Below are positions 1 through 7,869 of a stretch of DNA of 64,000 bases, in pieces; within the stretch, counting starts at the first letter, position 1; each line of letters opens with the position of its first letter. The position numbers and the translations under genes are program-made. This DNA comes from Flammeovirgaceae bacterium BBD 1991-12 (GTDB lineage Bacteria; Bacteroidota; Bacteroidia; Cytophagales; Cyclobacteriaceae), in NCBI GenBank assembly GCA_001657315.1, contig LYSV01000004.1, forward strand, positions 37,818-101,817. The letters run 5' to 3'. The notes under the pieces were generated by a model. The model worked only from the letters and a program-made list of their open reading frames with translations. It was not told the DNA's origin and did not search any database.

Positions 1-573
1 CTAAAGGCATTGGCTGGTTACCTGCCACCCATGTACACCCATGATTTCGATCTGATCTCCGCTCAACGTGGAGAAGACAATGGTCCCGAGCTGTGCGATG
101 AACCCAAACATGCTGATTTCCTGCACCTGCCACATGGGCTGAAAGGCTACTTCGATTACGATCAGGCGCTTGCCTGTGCACGCGAACAGAATAAGCCGGT
201 ATTTATCGATTTTACCGGGCATGGCTGTACCAACTGCCGGGAAATGGAGGCCGTAGTGTGGTCACATCCTGAAGTGCTCAGAAGGCTGAAAGAGGACTTT
301 GTGATCGCGGCGCTTTATGTAGATGACAAAACAGAACTGCCGGAAACGGAATGGTACACCTCGGACTACGACAACAAAGTAAAAAAGACCCTCGGTAAAC
401 AAAATGCGGACCTGCAGATCAGAAGGTTGAACAACAACGCACAGCCTTTTTATGTACTACTTGGCGCTGATGAGCGGGTGATGGTCAGCCCTGTCACCTA
501 CGACAGGGACGTGAATAATTTCATCCGGTTTTTGGATGACGGCGTGAAGAAATACAGAGAACTTTACAACTGA
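1..573 (+). CDS. DsbD-like thiol:disulfide interchange protein, C-terminal part (5' end outside window)
   Basis: The reading frame is open from base 1, so this is the C-terminal end of a longer protein; the TTG at position 10 is not a likely start. The visible part carries a thioredoxin-like domain with a C-T-N-C redox pair (Cys codons at 226-228 and 235-237) preceded by a VFIDFTGHG strand. This is the pattern of the periplasmic C-terminal domain of Bacteroidota DsbD/CcdA-fusion proteins, which pass electrons from a membrane domain to periplasmic disulfides. The membrane domain would lie to the left. The family call is fairly sure; the precise partner is unknown. Confidence 0.8.
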   Translation, partial: LKALAGYLPPMYTHDFDLISAQRGEDNGPELCDEPKHADFLHLPHGLKGYFDYDQALACAREQNKPVFIDFTGHGCTNCREMEAVVWSHPEVLRRLKEDFVIAALYVDDKTELPETEWYTSDYDNKVKKTLGKQNADLQIRRLNNNAQPFYVLLGADERVMVSPVTYDRDVNNFIRFLDDGVKKYRELYN

Positions 574-980
574 CAGGCATCATCCCGCTTTCGATCCGGT
601 CGATCTGGCCTGATACTTTCTGATCATCAAAATTTTGGGTTACATAACCTTTTTAAGCCCGCATGGAAATGTTATGTAACAGCTATTTATTGGTAATTGA
701 TCGGCTTTCTACTGTTGAAATGCCAAAGAGTACAAATGCGGGTTATCTGTGATAAAGTGATATAGAAGGTACCTCCCACTCCGTTAAGATTGATCTTTGC
801 AATATGTGACTTACCGTAGGAGCATTCATGAATTACTCCTATGGTATCAGACGCATGCCCATGTAGTAAAAGAAAAAAACAACTGACAATAATCATATTC
901 TCTTATGCGATAAAACCCCCTGTTCAATTTGTTTGGTAAAAATCCCGGAATTATCATTACTGTCGGAAAAACAACTCCCA
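574..980. other. intergenic region with paired palindromes
   Basis: This stretch of about 400 bases has no convincing gene; a 69-codon minus-strand frame at 687-896 has no recognisable features. It contains two short palindromic sites (638-649 and 670-681, listed separately) and an AT-rich leader before the lipoprotein gene. No clear TAnnTTTG promoter box was found. Confidence 0.6.
638..681. promoter_or_regulatory. pair of 12-bp palindromic sites / inverted repeat
   Basis: GGTTACATAACC (638-649) and TGTTATGTAACA (670-681) are each near-perfect palindromes, and their cores form a 10-bp inverted repeat with each other. Their centres are 32 bp apart, about three helical turns. This could be a double operator for a dimeric regulator or the stem of a terminator behind the DsbD-like gene. 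No T-tract follows, so an operator seems a little more likely. Confidence 0.4.
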
Positions 981-2288
981 ATGAAAACAAGAATTATTTG
1001 GGTCATATTACCCGTATTGATAGCGGCTGTGTCCTGTAGCGAGGACGATGATCCTACCGCCGAAGATGGTATTACTAAAGTGATCGGTGAAAATGTATAC
1101 CGTATCTTACAGGGTAATGATCAAACCGGGGTAGCAGGCCAGCTTCTGCCATTGGACATCAAAATTAGGGTCACTGACCTTCAGGGTGCTCCGAAATTCA
1201 CCAGTTTACAATTTGAAACCTCAGATCCTGGGGCTGAAGTAATACGCAATTTTTATTCAGGTAGCGATACCGTAGCCCTTCAATGGAAGCTTGGATGCAA
1301 TGAAAAAAAACAAACTCTTACGATCATAGATAATATATGTGGAATAGCCAAAGACGGCTGTGTTGACGTGAATATATTCGAGATTACCGCCGTAGCCGAT
1401 GGCACACCAATGGGTTGGTTTGAAACATGTCAAACGTTAAATATTGGCTATACAAGGCAAATCCTCTCAAATGATGAAGCGATAACCGTAATAGGCAATG
1501 ACAGGATCTACAGTATAGATGACGTTGTAAACGGTACATGGTTCACATCCGGGAGACCTGAGAACGTTGGCTATACCGGAATAAATGTGACATCAACCGG
1601 TGAGATGTATTACAGGGCAGGCAGCACCTGTTATGTTAGTCTGGATCAGGGCCAATCGTGGTCTATAATGACGCTTCCTTCCGGCTACGGTGATTTCCAG
1701 ATGCTCTTCCTGAAAAATGGTGATTTAATATATGCCAGAGAGTTTCGCGAGGTACATATCAGTTCCAATAAAGGCAGCTCCTGGGATCTGTTGGTCGATG
1801 TACCAGAAGCCACCGCCAACCAGGCAAGTGAAGTACAATCTATCGCCGCAAAGGGTCAAACTGTTTTTATCATGGTTGATAACCACAACATCATTGAAGT
1901 AGAAAATGATGAAATAAAGATCCATGAGTTTGCATTTAATAGCTGGCCGGTGTGGGCAGATCTTTCAACCAATTCCGCAGAAGTGGTTGACAATCATTTT
2001 TTATTTAATCATGACCGTACACTTTATGTTTTAGACCTTGGTAGCAATAGAGTGATCCAGAATTTGGACCTTTATCGTCATGGACGTATGATCCGGTCTG
2101 CCGGAGATGTGTATGTGGTCAATGAAACCAATGGCTACTGGAAGTATGAAAACAATGCATTTCGATCAAAATCTTTTGATCTTCCCAGAAATATTCAAAA
2201 CGGTTCAGGGATCTCGGCGCTCACCTTTCACCAGGGCTCTCCTGCCTTTATTAACTCATCTGGGAAGCTCTTTTATTATATCAATTAA
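981..2288 (+). CDS. secreted lipoprotein with Asp-box (BNR) beta-propeller-like repeats
   Basis: Start chosen at the ATG at 981, sixteen codons inside the longest frame, because it begins a classical lipoprotein signal: MKTR, a hydrophobic stretch, then AAVSC followed by acidic residues (SEDDD), typical of surface-exposed Bacteroidota lipoproteins. The middle has Asp-box motifs such as SLDQGQSW and SSNKGSSW, found in sortilin- and sialidase-type beta-propellers. No catalytic residues were recognised, so a binding role is more likely than an enzymatic one. It is the first gene of a three-gene set with an outer-membrane barrel and another lipoprotein 27 bp and further downstream. Confidence 0.7.
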   Translation: MKTRIIWVILPVLIAAVSCSEDDDPTAEDGITKVIGENVYRILQGNDQTGVAGQLLPLDIKIRVTDLQGAPKFTSLQFETSDPGAEVIRNFYSGSDTVALQWKLGCNEKKQTLTIIDNICGIAKDGCVDVNIFEITAVADGTPMGWFETCQTLNIGYTRQILSNDEAITVIGNDRIYSIDDVVNGTWFTSGRPENVGYTGINVTSTGEMYYRAGSTCYVSLDQGQSWSIMTLPSGYGDFQMLFLKNGDLIYAREFREVHISSNKGSSWDLLVDVPEATANQASEVQSIAAKGQTVFIMVDNHNIIEVENDEIKIHEFAFNSWPVWADLSTNSAEVVDNHFLFNHDRTLYVLDLGSNRVIQNLDLYRHGRMIRSAGDVYVVNETNGYWKYENNAFRSKSFDLPRNIQNGSGISALTFHQGSPAFINSSGKLFYYIN

Positions 2289-2315
2289 TTTAACACAACC
2301 TCCAAGTAAAAAACT

Positions 2316-3023
2316 ATGAAAAGATCATTAATAATACTCCTAGCCATGTCGTGGGGAGTCATCTATGCACAGGAAGAAACATCCCAGGCAATTGATGAAG
2401 TAAAAAGCAACTACCGCCCTGTGGGAGGAGACCTGACACTGGAGGTCCAGTTTGAACCCTTTGGAGAAGATCCCATTAGTATCAATGGCATCCGTGGAAG
2501 GGTCTTTACCTCCCAGCGAACGGCATGGCGAATAAATGTCTTCATTGGATACGATTCTGACACCGAGATCACACAGCAGGAAGTTTCTGATGCCAATCTG
2601 AGAGAATTAAAGGACCGCACCAATACATTCTCGCTTAATCTAAGGCCAGGATACGAATGGCATTTGAAAGGTACGGACAGGCTGTCCCCTTACTTGGGTG
2701 TGGAAGTGGATTTTGCCTGGCAGACCTCAAGATTCAGAACGGAAGCGCAGAACGGTATGGAGGTGAACTACACGAAATTTATCAATGACAATGGATTTAT
2801 ACGATTTGGGCTGAATGCCATTGCCGGCTTCGACTACTACTTCTCAAAAAAGATCTATTTAGGTACTGAAATGGGTTACGGGGCTTCAGCTACAAGGTTG
2901 CTGGACCGGCGCGTGGAAAGCGACCTGCCCGGCTTCGAGGAACCGGACCCTGAAAATCGCGGAGGATCGTTTGATCTGGGACCGAATGTGAATGTTGATA
3001 TCCGGTTGGGTTATGTCTTTTAA
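2316..3023 (+). CDS. outer-membrane beta-barrel protein
   Basis: A 235-aa protein with a signal peptide (MKRSLIILLAMSWGVIYAQ) and alternating hydrophobic/polar strands, several ending in aromatic residues, and a terminal IRLGYVF strand typical of small eight-stranded outer-membrane barrels (OMP_b-brl type). It sits 27 bp after the Asp-box lipoprotein gene and its end overlaps the next lipoprotein start by 11 bp, so the three are probably co-transcribed and may act together at the outer membrane. Specific function is unknown. Confidence 0.7.
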   Translation: MKRSLIILLAMSWGVIYAQEETSQAIDEVKSNYRPVGGDLTLEVQFEPFGEDPISINGIRGRVFTSQRTAWRINVFIGYDSDTEITQQEVSDANLRELKDRTNTFSLNLRPGYEWHLKGTDRLSPYLGVEVDFAWQTSRFRTEAQNGMEVNYTKFINDNGFIRFGLNAIAGFDYYFSKKIYLGTEMGYGASATRLLDRRVESDLPGFEEPDPENRGGSFDLGPNVNVDIRLGYVF

Positions 3024-3723
3024 GCTGAACATACATTTGACCAGAACCGCCGGAGTACTGGCCTGCTGCATTGTATTCTTCTGCTGCAATGATGATGGTC
3101 CGGGGTCGGAACTGTCAACCTTCTCCGGTAGTATTGACGAGCAGGTGTTTGAAATGGTGCAGGGGATAACATTTGTTGGTACACTACCCAACGGACAGAC
3201 ACTGAACTTTTCTCCGAGAGAAAGATCTACTGATCCGGGATCTGTGCATTATACCAATCCTGGGGGGCCGGGTTTTACCGACATGGGAAGAGGAATAATC
3301 ATTGATGCATCTGAGTTCTCCGGTAGTGGTGAAATGACTCTGGGTGTTAATGAATATTCCTTTCAGTTTGTATGGTGTACTACATTCGAAGACCTGAGGA
3401 GAAGATTTCCGGATGAGGTCTGGATCAGACCGGAATTTGATCACTGGAGGGTTTATTTTGCAGTGAGAGAAAGCAGATATACACAACGGGAAATCGTTAG
3501 CGGATCGCCATTTTTGGTGGATGATTATCTGAACCTGACCATTAATCCCAACAGGCAGGACAGAATAGAAGAAGGTTTTTTTCTTCAAAGATCAGGTACG
3601 CCAATCCGCCTTTACGGCAATTATGGTTTTGAAACCGACGGCCTACTGAGCTGGGGCTCTGCTTTTGATCACCTGAATCGGTTTCTGGGAACCTATACAG
3701 TGAGATTAAAATGCGGGGTATAG
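3013..3723 (+). CDS. hypothetical lipoprotein
   Basis: Start taken at the ATG at 3013, overlapping the end of the barrel gene, since it leads into a short hydrophobic signal ending in FFCCNDDG, a lipobox-like cysteine followed by acidic residues. The mature part of about 210 residues is rich in aromatic and beta-forming residues and has no motif that I recognise. It is the last gene of the small surface-protein operon and is followed directly by a strong hairpin. An alternative start at 2992 would put seven extra residues before the signal peptide and is less likely. Confidence 0.6.
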   Translation: MSFKLNIHLTRTAGVLACCIVFFCCNDDGPGSELSTFSGSIDEQVFEMVQGITFVGTLPNGQTLNFSPRERSTDPGSVHYTNPGGPGFTDMGRGIIIDASEFSGSGEMTLGVNEYSFQFVWCTTFEDLRRRFPDEVWIRPEFDHWRVYFAVRESRYTQREIVSGSPFLVDDYLNLTINPNRQDRIEEGFFLQRSGTPIRLYGNYGFETDGLLSWGSAFDHLNRFLGTYTVRLKCGV

Positions 3724-3740
3724 TAATAGTATATACAACA

Positions 3741-3772
3741 CCGTATACTCATATTTTTTTATGAGTATACGG
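3741..3772 (+). terminator. strong hairpin, probable transcription terminator
   Basis: A perfect 12-bp stem (CCGTATACTCAT / ATGAGTATACGG) closes an 8-base T-rich loop, starting 17 bp after the lipoprotein stop codon. There is no long T-tract behind it, but the position and perfect pairing fit the end of the 981-3723 operon. Confidence 0.6.
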
Positions 3773-3879
3773 GGTGTATTATCATTTTCAACTTTGCGGA
3801 AACACTCCGGTTCACATAAGGCGCATCGTGGGTTTACTGATTTGTTATGGACAACGCATAAAAATCAGATCTGAAATCC

Positions 3880-5403
3880 ATGAATAGGCTAAAATTCCGA
3901 AGGCAATTCTTATTTACCCCAAAAAAATGTTCGGAATTAAAAGGTTGGGACGTTATAAATCTGGGGAGTCATTATGTATATACACATCCCGATTGTGACG
4001 CAACCGGAATAAATAAAGTCAATACTGATCTAATACTGATCGGTCATGTCATTGATCCAAAATCCCCAGACAGGACAACATCTGAAATTCTGGATGACTT
4101 GTCAAATTTTGAAACTATCAATGATGTTTCAGAAAAGTTATACGGCCTAGTTGGGCGTTTTGTACTGATTATAAAATTGTACAAAGATTATATGTTTTTC
4201 AATGACGCTTGTGGACTTAAACTGCTTTTTTATACTCAACACGATGGAGAATTGTATGCAGCTTCGCAACCGTTATTGTTGAGCCTGGTATGTGATATAA
4301 AAAAAGGTTTAAATCATAAAGAATATTATGCGTCGGAATATATAAAAAACAATTTGGAACATTGGATTCCAAGCGGAACCTCGCTTTATGATAATGTGAA
4401 TCATTTGGTTCCAAACCATTACCTGGACTCTTCCAAATTAGAACAAATAAGATTTTGGCCGAAAAAGCAGCTCAAGCCGGAAAGTATGGAAAGTGCTGTA
4501 AACCGATTTTCAGATCTGTTCAAAAAAACCATGCTTGCAGCGAATAAAAAATTCAATCTTGCTTTGCCACTAACTGCGGGATGGGATTCAAAAATCATAC
4601 TCAGCAGTTGCAAACCGATACATAAAGACCTTTGGTGCTATACACTTAAGTACCGGAATTTGACCCTGAAGTCGAATGATCTAAAGATCCCTGTTAAAAT
4701 TTCATCAAAGCTTGGGTTGAAATATGAGATAATAGATTGCCATAAATCCATAGATGAAAAATTTGCTGAAGTGTATCAAGGCAATACTGATATCCCACAT
4801 ATTGACGATTGGGGAAAGATAGCGCATGGAATGTTCGAAAAGTTTCCGCCTCACCGGATCACGGTAAAAGGAAATTGCTCAGAGATTGGCCGTTGTTTTT
4901 ACTACCTGACTGGCAAGTCCCGAAAAGTAAACTCAAGCAATGATTTTCTCAGATTAGAATTTCAATGGAAAAATATAGGTTTTATTAAAGATCGAATTTC
5001 AAAATGGTATGACGAGGTCAAACATCCTGAAGTAAATTTCGGCTACAATCTATATGACCTGTTTTACTGGGAACATCGTATGGGGAGCTGGCAGGCTCAA
5101 AGTCAACTCGAATGGGATATTGTACAAGATGCGTTCACACCGTTTAATAATCGCGAGCTTCTTGACATTGCACTGGGAGTGGATACGGCTTACAGATGTA
5201 AACCCAAATATCTGTTTTTTGAAAAAGTAATAGAAAATTTATGGGCAGATGTACTATCGGAACCTATTAATCCTTCTACAGTTTTCTTAAAATTGAAAGA
5301 CACCATAAAAAAGATATTGAAGGTACTTGGCCTTCTGAATACTGCCTGGTTAATAAAGAAAAGACTTTATAACACCCGTAAACGACTAAACAGACTGAAT
5401 TAG
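3880..5403 (+). CDS. asparagine synthase-like protein lacking the glutaminase cysteine
   Basis: A 507-aa protein with the two-domain plan of class B asparagine synthases. The N-terminal half resembles the Ntn-type amidotransferase fold, but residue 2 is Asn rather than the catalytic Cys, so glutamine hydrolysis is probably lost. The C-terminal half has a PP-loop of the form LTAGWDSK, a variant of the usual SGGxDS, with the key Asp and Ser kept, implying ATP-dependent adenylation/amide formation. Such orphan proteins occur in exopolysaccharide and peptide-modification loci, yet no partner genes are present here. The gene is visibly more AT-rich than its neighbours, which may indicate transfer. 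The substrate is unknown. Confidence 0.7.
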   Translation: MNRLKFRRQFLFTPKKCSELKGWDVINLGSHYVYTHPDCDATGINKVNTDLILIGHVIDPKSPDRTTSEILDDLSNFETINDVSEKLYGLVGRFVLIIKLYKDYMFFNDACGLKLLFYTQHDGELYAASQPLLLSLVCDIKKGLNHKEYYASEYIKNNLEHWIPSGTSLYDNVNHLVPNHYLDSSKLEQIRFWPKKQLKPESMESAVNRFSDLFKKTMLAANKKFNLALPLTAGWDSKIILSSCKPIHKDLWCYTLKYRNLTLKSNDLKIPVKISSKLGLKYEIIDCHKSIDEKFAEVYQGNTDIPHIDDWGKIAHGMFEKFPPHRITVKGNCSEIGRCFYYLTGKSRKVNSSNDFLRLEFQWKNIGFIKDRISKWYDEVKHPEVNFGYNLYDLFYWEHRMGSWQAQSQLEWDIVQDAFTPFNNRELLDIALGVDTAYRCKPKYLFFEKVIENLWADVLSEPINPSTVFLKLKDTIKKILKVLGLLNTAWLIKKRLYNTRKRLNRLN

Positions 5404-5447
5404 GCTACCGATGTACCTGTAGAAGCCCTTGAACAGGTCCAAAAAAA

Positions 5448-6809
5448 TCACACCACCTTCCCCTCCTTGCTCAACTCCTTTCGGATACCCGCGATCAGAT
5501 CGCTGTGAAGAAGTATATTTTGCTTGCGGGAGAGTGCCTGCAGACAGGTATACTGAACGATGTTCATGATATGTGCTCCCGTGAGCTCATACTGCCTTGC
5601 AACAGAGGACAGATCGATCTTGTTTTCCAGCTTTATCTTAGGCGGAAATGCCTTTTTCCAGAGCTGCTGTCGCTCATTGTATTTCGGCTGAGGGAAATAG
5701 ATATGTGATTGAAACCTGCGTGTGAATGCATCGTCTATATTGCTCTTGAAGTTAGTGGCTAAAATGACCAGACCGGCATAGGTTTCGGTACGCTGCAGTA
5801 AAAAGGAAACCTCCTGGTTGGCATATTTGTCATGGGCGTCACGTACGCTGGTGCGCTTGCCGAAAAGGGCGTCCGCCTCATCAAAGAAAAGGATCCAGTC
5901 CTTATTTTCGGCCTTATCAAACAAATTGGCCAGGTTCTTTTCCGTTTCCCCTATGAATTTTGACACTACCATCGAGAGGTCGATCTTGTAAACTTCTTTG
6001 CCGGTATATTTTCCCAACAATGAGGCTGTGAGTGTTTTGCCCGTACCCGGCGGGCCATGGAACAGCACCCTGTATCCTGGTTTTATCTTCCTGCTCATCC
6101 CCCAGTCATGGAGTAGCGTATCTCCGTGCTTCACCCATGCTTCCAGGTCACGGATCTGATCTATGGTATCGGAGGGCAGGACAAGGTCATCCCATTCCAT
6201 TTGTGTTTCGATGCGCTGCGCCGGAAAGTTGATGCCAAACCGGGGAGGTGTAATGGTGGAGAGGGTGAAAAGCTCCACATACTCCTGTGACATTACGATC
6301 TTGCCACTCATGGCCGGCTCGCCGGCGGGAGGGTCCTCCAGGTACAGCACCTGTTGTTTGGCAAAAAAGTGATCCTGAGTGAACAGTTTTTGCGCGTTGA
6401 ACCTAAGGGCAAGGTCATCGCCGGCCAACAAATACACGGCTGTTTCCCCCGTGGGCATAAACCCTCTGAAGTTTTTACCCCTTACGCCGCCCAACTGTGG
6501 GAAGTCCCCGGCTTTGGAAAGGTTTTTCTGAATTACCATATCGAAATAATCCGGCCGGAGGTGGGGTGCCAGGGCCAGAATGAGCACCAGCCTTTCCTCA
6601 GTGTTCAGCGAGTGCTGCTTGATGTATTTTGCATAGCTGTCGGCGTGTCCGTTATTTTCCGGTGGTGGCAGCAAGCCAATACCTGGGACAGCAGGGCGTT
6701 GTGTTATCCTGACTTCGATCACACGGCTTAGCCAGCCCAGTTCGGCGTAAAATGAATGCGTTTCCAATGTCAGGCTGTCATGATCCTGAATGGCTGCGGA
6801 TGTTTTCAT
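5448..6809 (-). CDS. eCIS AAA+ ATPase (Afp15/Pvc15-like)
   Basis: Start taken at the ATG ending at 6809, two bases after the stop of the preceding TPR gene. The 453-aa product has an N-terminal domain of about 230 residues of unknown fold and a classical AAA+ core: Walker A GPPGTGKT (252-259), Walker B ILFFDEA (306-312), sensor-1 Asn (about 353) and an arginine pair (364-365). A single AAA+ ATPase of this type is a hallmark of Afp/PVC-type clusters, where it is thought to help assembly or cargo loading. It is the last gene of the leftward cluster. Confidence 0.9.
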   Translation of the reverse strand: MKTSAAIQDHDSLTLETHSFYAELGWLSRVIEVRITQRPAVPGIGLLPPPENNGHADSYAKYIKQHSLNTEERLVLILALAPHLRPDYFDMVIQKNLSKAGDFPQLGGVRGKNFRGFMPTGETAVYLLAGDDLALRFNAQKLFTQDHFFAKQQVLYLEDPPAGEPAMSGKIVMSQEYVELFTLSTITPPRFGINFPAQRIETQMEWDDLVLPSDTIDQIRDLEAWVKHGDTLLHDWGMSRKIKPGYRVLFHGPPGTGKTLTASLLGKYTGKEVYKIDLSMVVSKFIGETEKNLANLFDKAENKDWILFFDEADALFGKRTSVRDAHDKYANQEVSFLLQRTETYAGLVILATNFKSNIDDAFTRRFQSHIYFPQPKYNERQQLWKKAFPPKIKLENKIDLSSVARQYELTGAHIMNIVQYTCLQALSRKQNILLHSDLIAGIRKELSKEGKVV

Positions 6810-6811
6810 GT

Positions 6812-7534
6812 TTACTGGGTTCTTATACTTAAGTTCTTTTTCAAATTTTTTGCCCACTGATTGTCTGGCTTATCTTTTATCACCGAATCCAGCTGGGAGA
6901 TGGCTTTTGTTGTATCTCCCAGCGCCAGATGGGCACGGGCCGTTTGATAGATCGCGTAGGGACTTAACTGGACGGATGAATTCTCAAACTTCTTAAGCTG
7001 GTCTGCAAGCTTTTCTCTGGTCTTCTCATTTTCAGGGTTCTCACTCACCTTGCTGATCCCCTGTTCCAGCTTCACGGTAGGGGTGGCCAGCCGCTCCCAC
7101 AGCCGTTTGGTATCTTCTGAGGGAGGATTGTTCTGAATTATTTTTTCTGTCATCTCAAGGGCCTTCACACTGTCACCCACAGCCGCCTCACCCTCCGCGA
7201 TCTCTCTCAAAAAGTCCGGATCTGTAATAGGCCTTGACTCCAGGGACTTCAGCCTTTTATCCAGCTCTGCTTTAGTGGCTGAGTCCGAGGGGTTTTCAGC
7301 GATCTGCCGTTTTGCTCTTTCTACATACAGCAGGTCTTTACCCAGCTGAAAGTTCTGAATACCGGGGAAGCCGATCATTACAATAGGGATGGGGAAGAAA
7401 AGCACCAGACTTTTAATGGGTCGGTGTTTGATCACAAAAAAGACCAATACCATTACAAGCACAACAAAGAGAAATATGCCCAGGAAAAGGAGGACAATTT
7501 CGTAGAGATACAGACCGTCGAGTTGCTTATTCAT
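6812..7534 (-). CDS. membrane-anchored TPR protein
   Basis: A 240-aa protein with two adjacent hydrophobic helices at residues 10-35 and 43-58, then a soluble helical region with TPR-like units (for example ALGDTTKAISQLDSVI near the C-terminus). The topology suggests a membrane anchor holding a protein-binding TPR domain. Its stop lies 2 bp before the start of the AAA+ ATPase gene, so translation is probably coupled, and it may tether or recruit that ATPase at the membrane. No close family was recognised; the role is inferred from position. Confidence 0.65.
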   Translation of the reverse strand: MNKQLDGLYLYEIVLLFLGIFLFVVLVMVLVFFVIKHRPIKSLVLFFPIPIVMIGFPGIQNFQLGKDLLYVERAKRQIAENPSDSATKAELDKRLKSLESRPITDPDFLREIAEGEAAVGDSVKALEMTEKIIQNNPPSEDTKRLWERLATPTVKLEQGISKVSENPENEKTREKLADQLKKFENSSVQLSPYAIYQTARAHLALGDTTKAISQLDSVIKDKPDNQWAKNLKKNLSIRTQ

Positions 7535-7550
7535 TTTCTGAGATATTAAT

Positions 7551-7856
7551 TCATGGAAGGTGTGTCCTTAACCATTGCTCATCATTCGCTTTGTTGGTGT
7601 AATTCCAAAGTAACTCCTTATCTTCCATAAGCGTCTGGGTTATCAAAATGGTACTGTCAGTATCAAGTTTGTAATCCTGCCGGTAATACTTCAGTACCTT
7701 GCAAAACCTGTCAGGGAATGATGCTGGAAAAGATGAAATTTCCGTGTAGACCAGAGCATCTTTTCCCCTGATCACCGGCCTGAATTCTACGTAGGTATCA
7801 GTCATACATGCATAAAATTGTATACAGATGGCAGAAGTTATTAATATCCTTTTCAT
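7551..7856 (-). CDS. small lipoprotein, 101 aa
   Basis: Start chosen at the ATG ending at 7856, which gives MKRILITSAICIQFYACMTD, a clear lipoprotein signal with the lipid-bearing Cys at residue 17; the longer frame would bury this signal. The rest is a small alpha/beta protein with no motif that I recognise. It starts 13 bp after the stop of the 475-aa DUF4157 protein and is followed closely by the TPR membrane protein. Position directly behind a candidate effector makes an immunity-like or accessory role possible, but this is inference only. Confidence 0.55.
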   Translation of the reverse strand: MKRILITSAICIQFYACMTDTYVEFRPVIRGKDALVYTEISSFPASFPDRFCKVLKYYRQDYKLDTDSTILITQTLMEDKELLWNYTNKANDEQWLRTHLP

Positions 7857-7869
7857 TATACCTGAACCT

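Noticed and set aside
687..896. 69-codon open frame on the minus strand in the 574-980 gap
   Set aside because: No signal, motif or neighbour supports it; the frame has no good start context and the region looks regulatory.
5415..5438. ACCTGT...ACAGGT inverted repeat between the convergent asparagine-synthase-like and ATPase genes
   Set aside because: Only a 6-bp stem with a 12-base loop and no T-tract on either strand; too weak to call a terminator.
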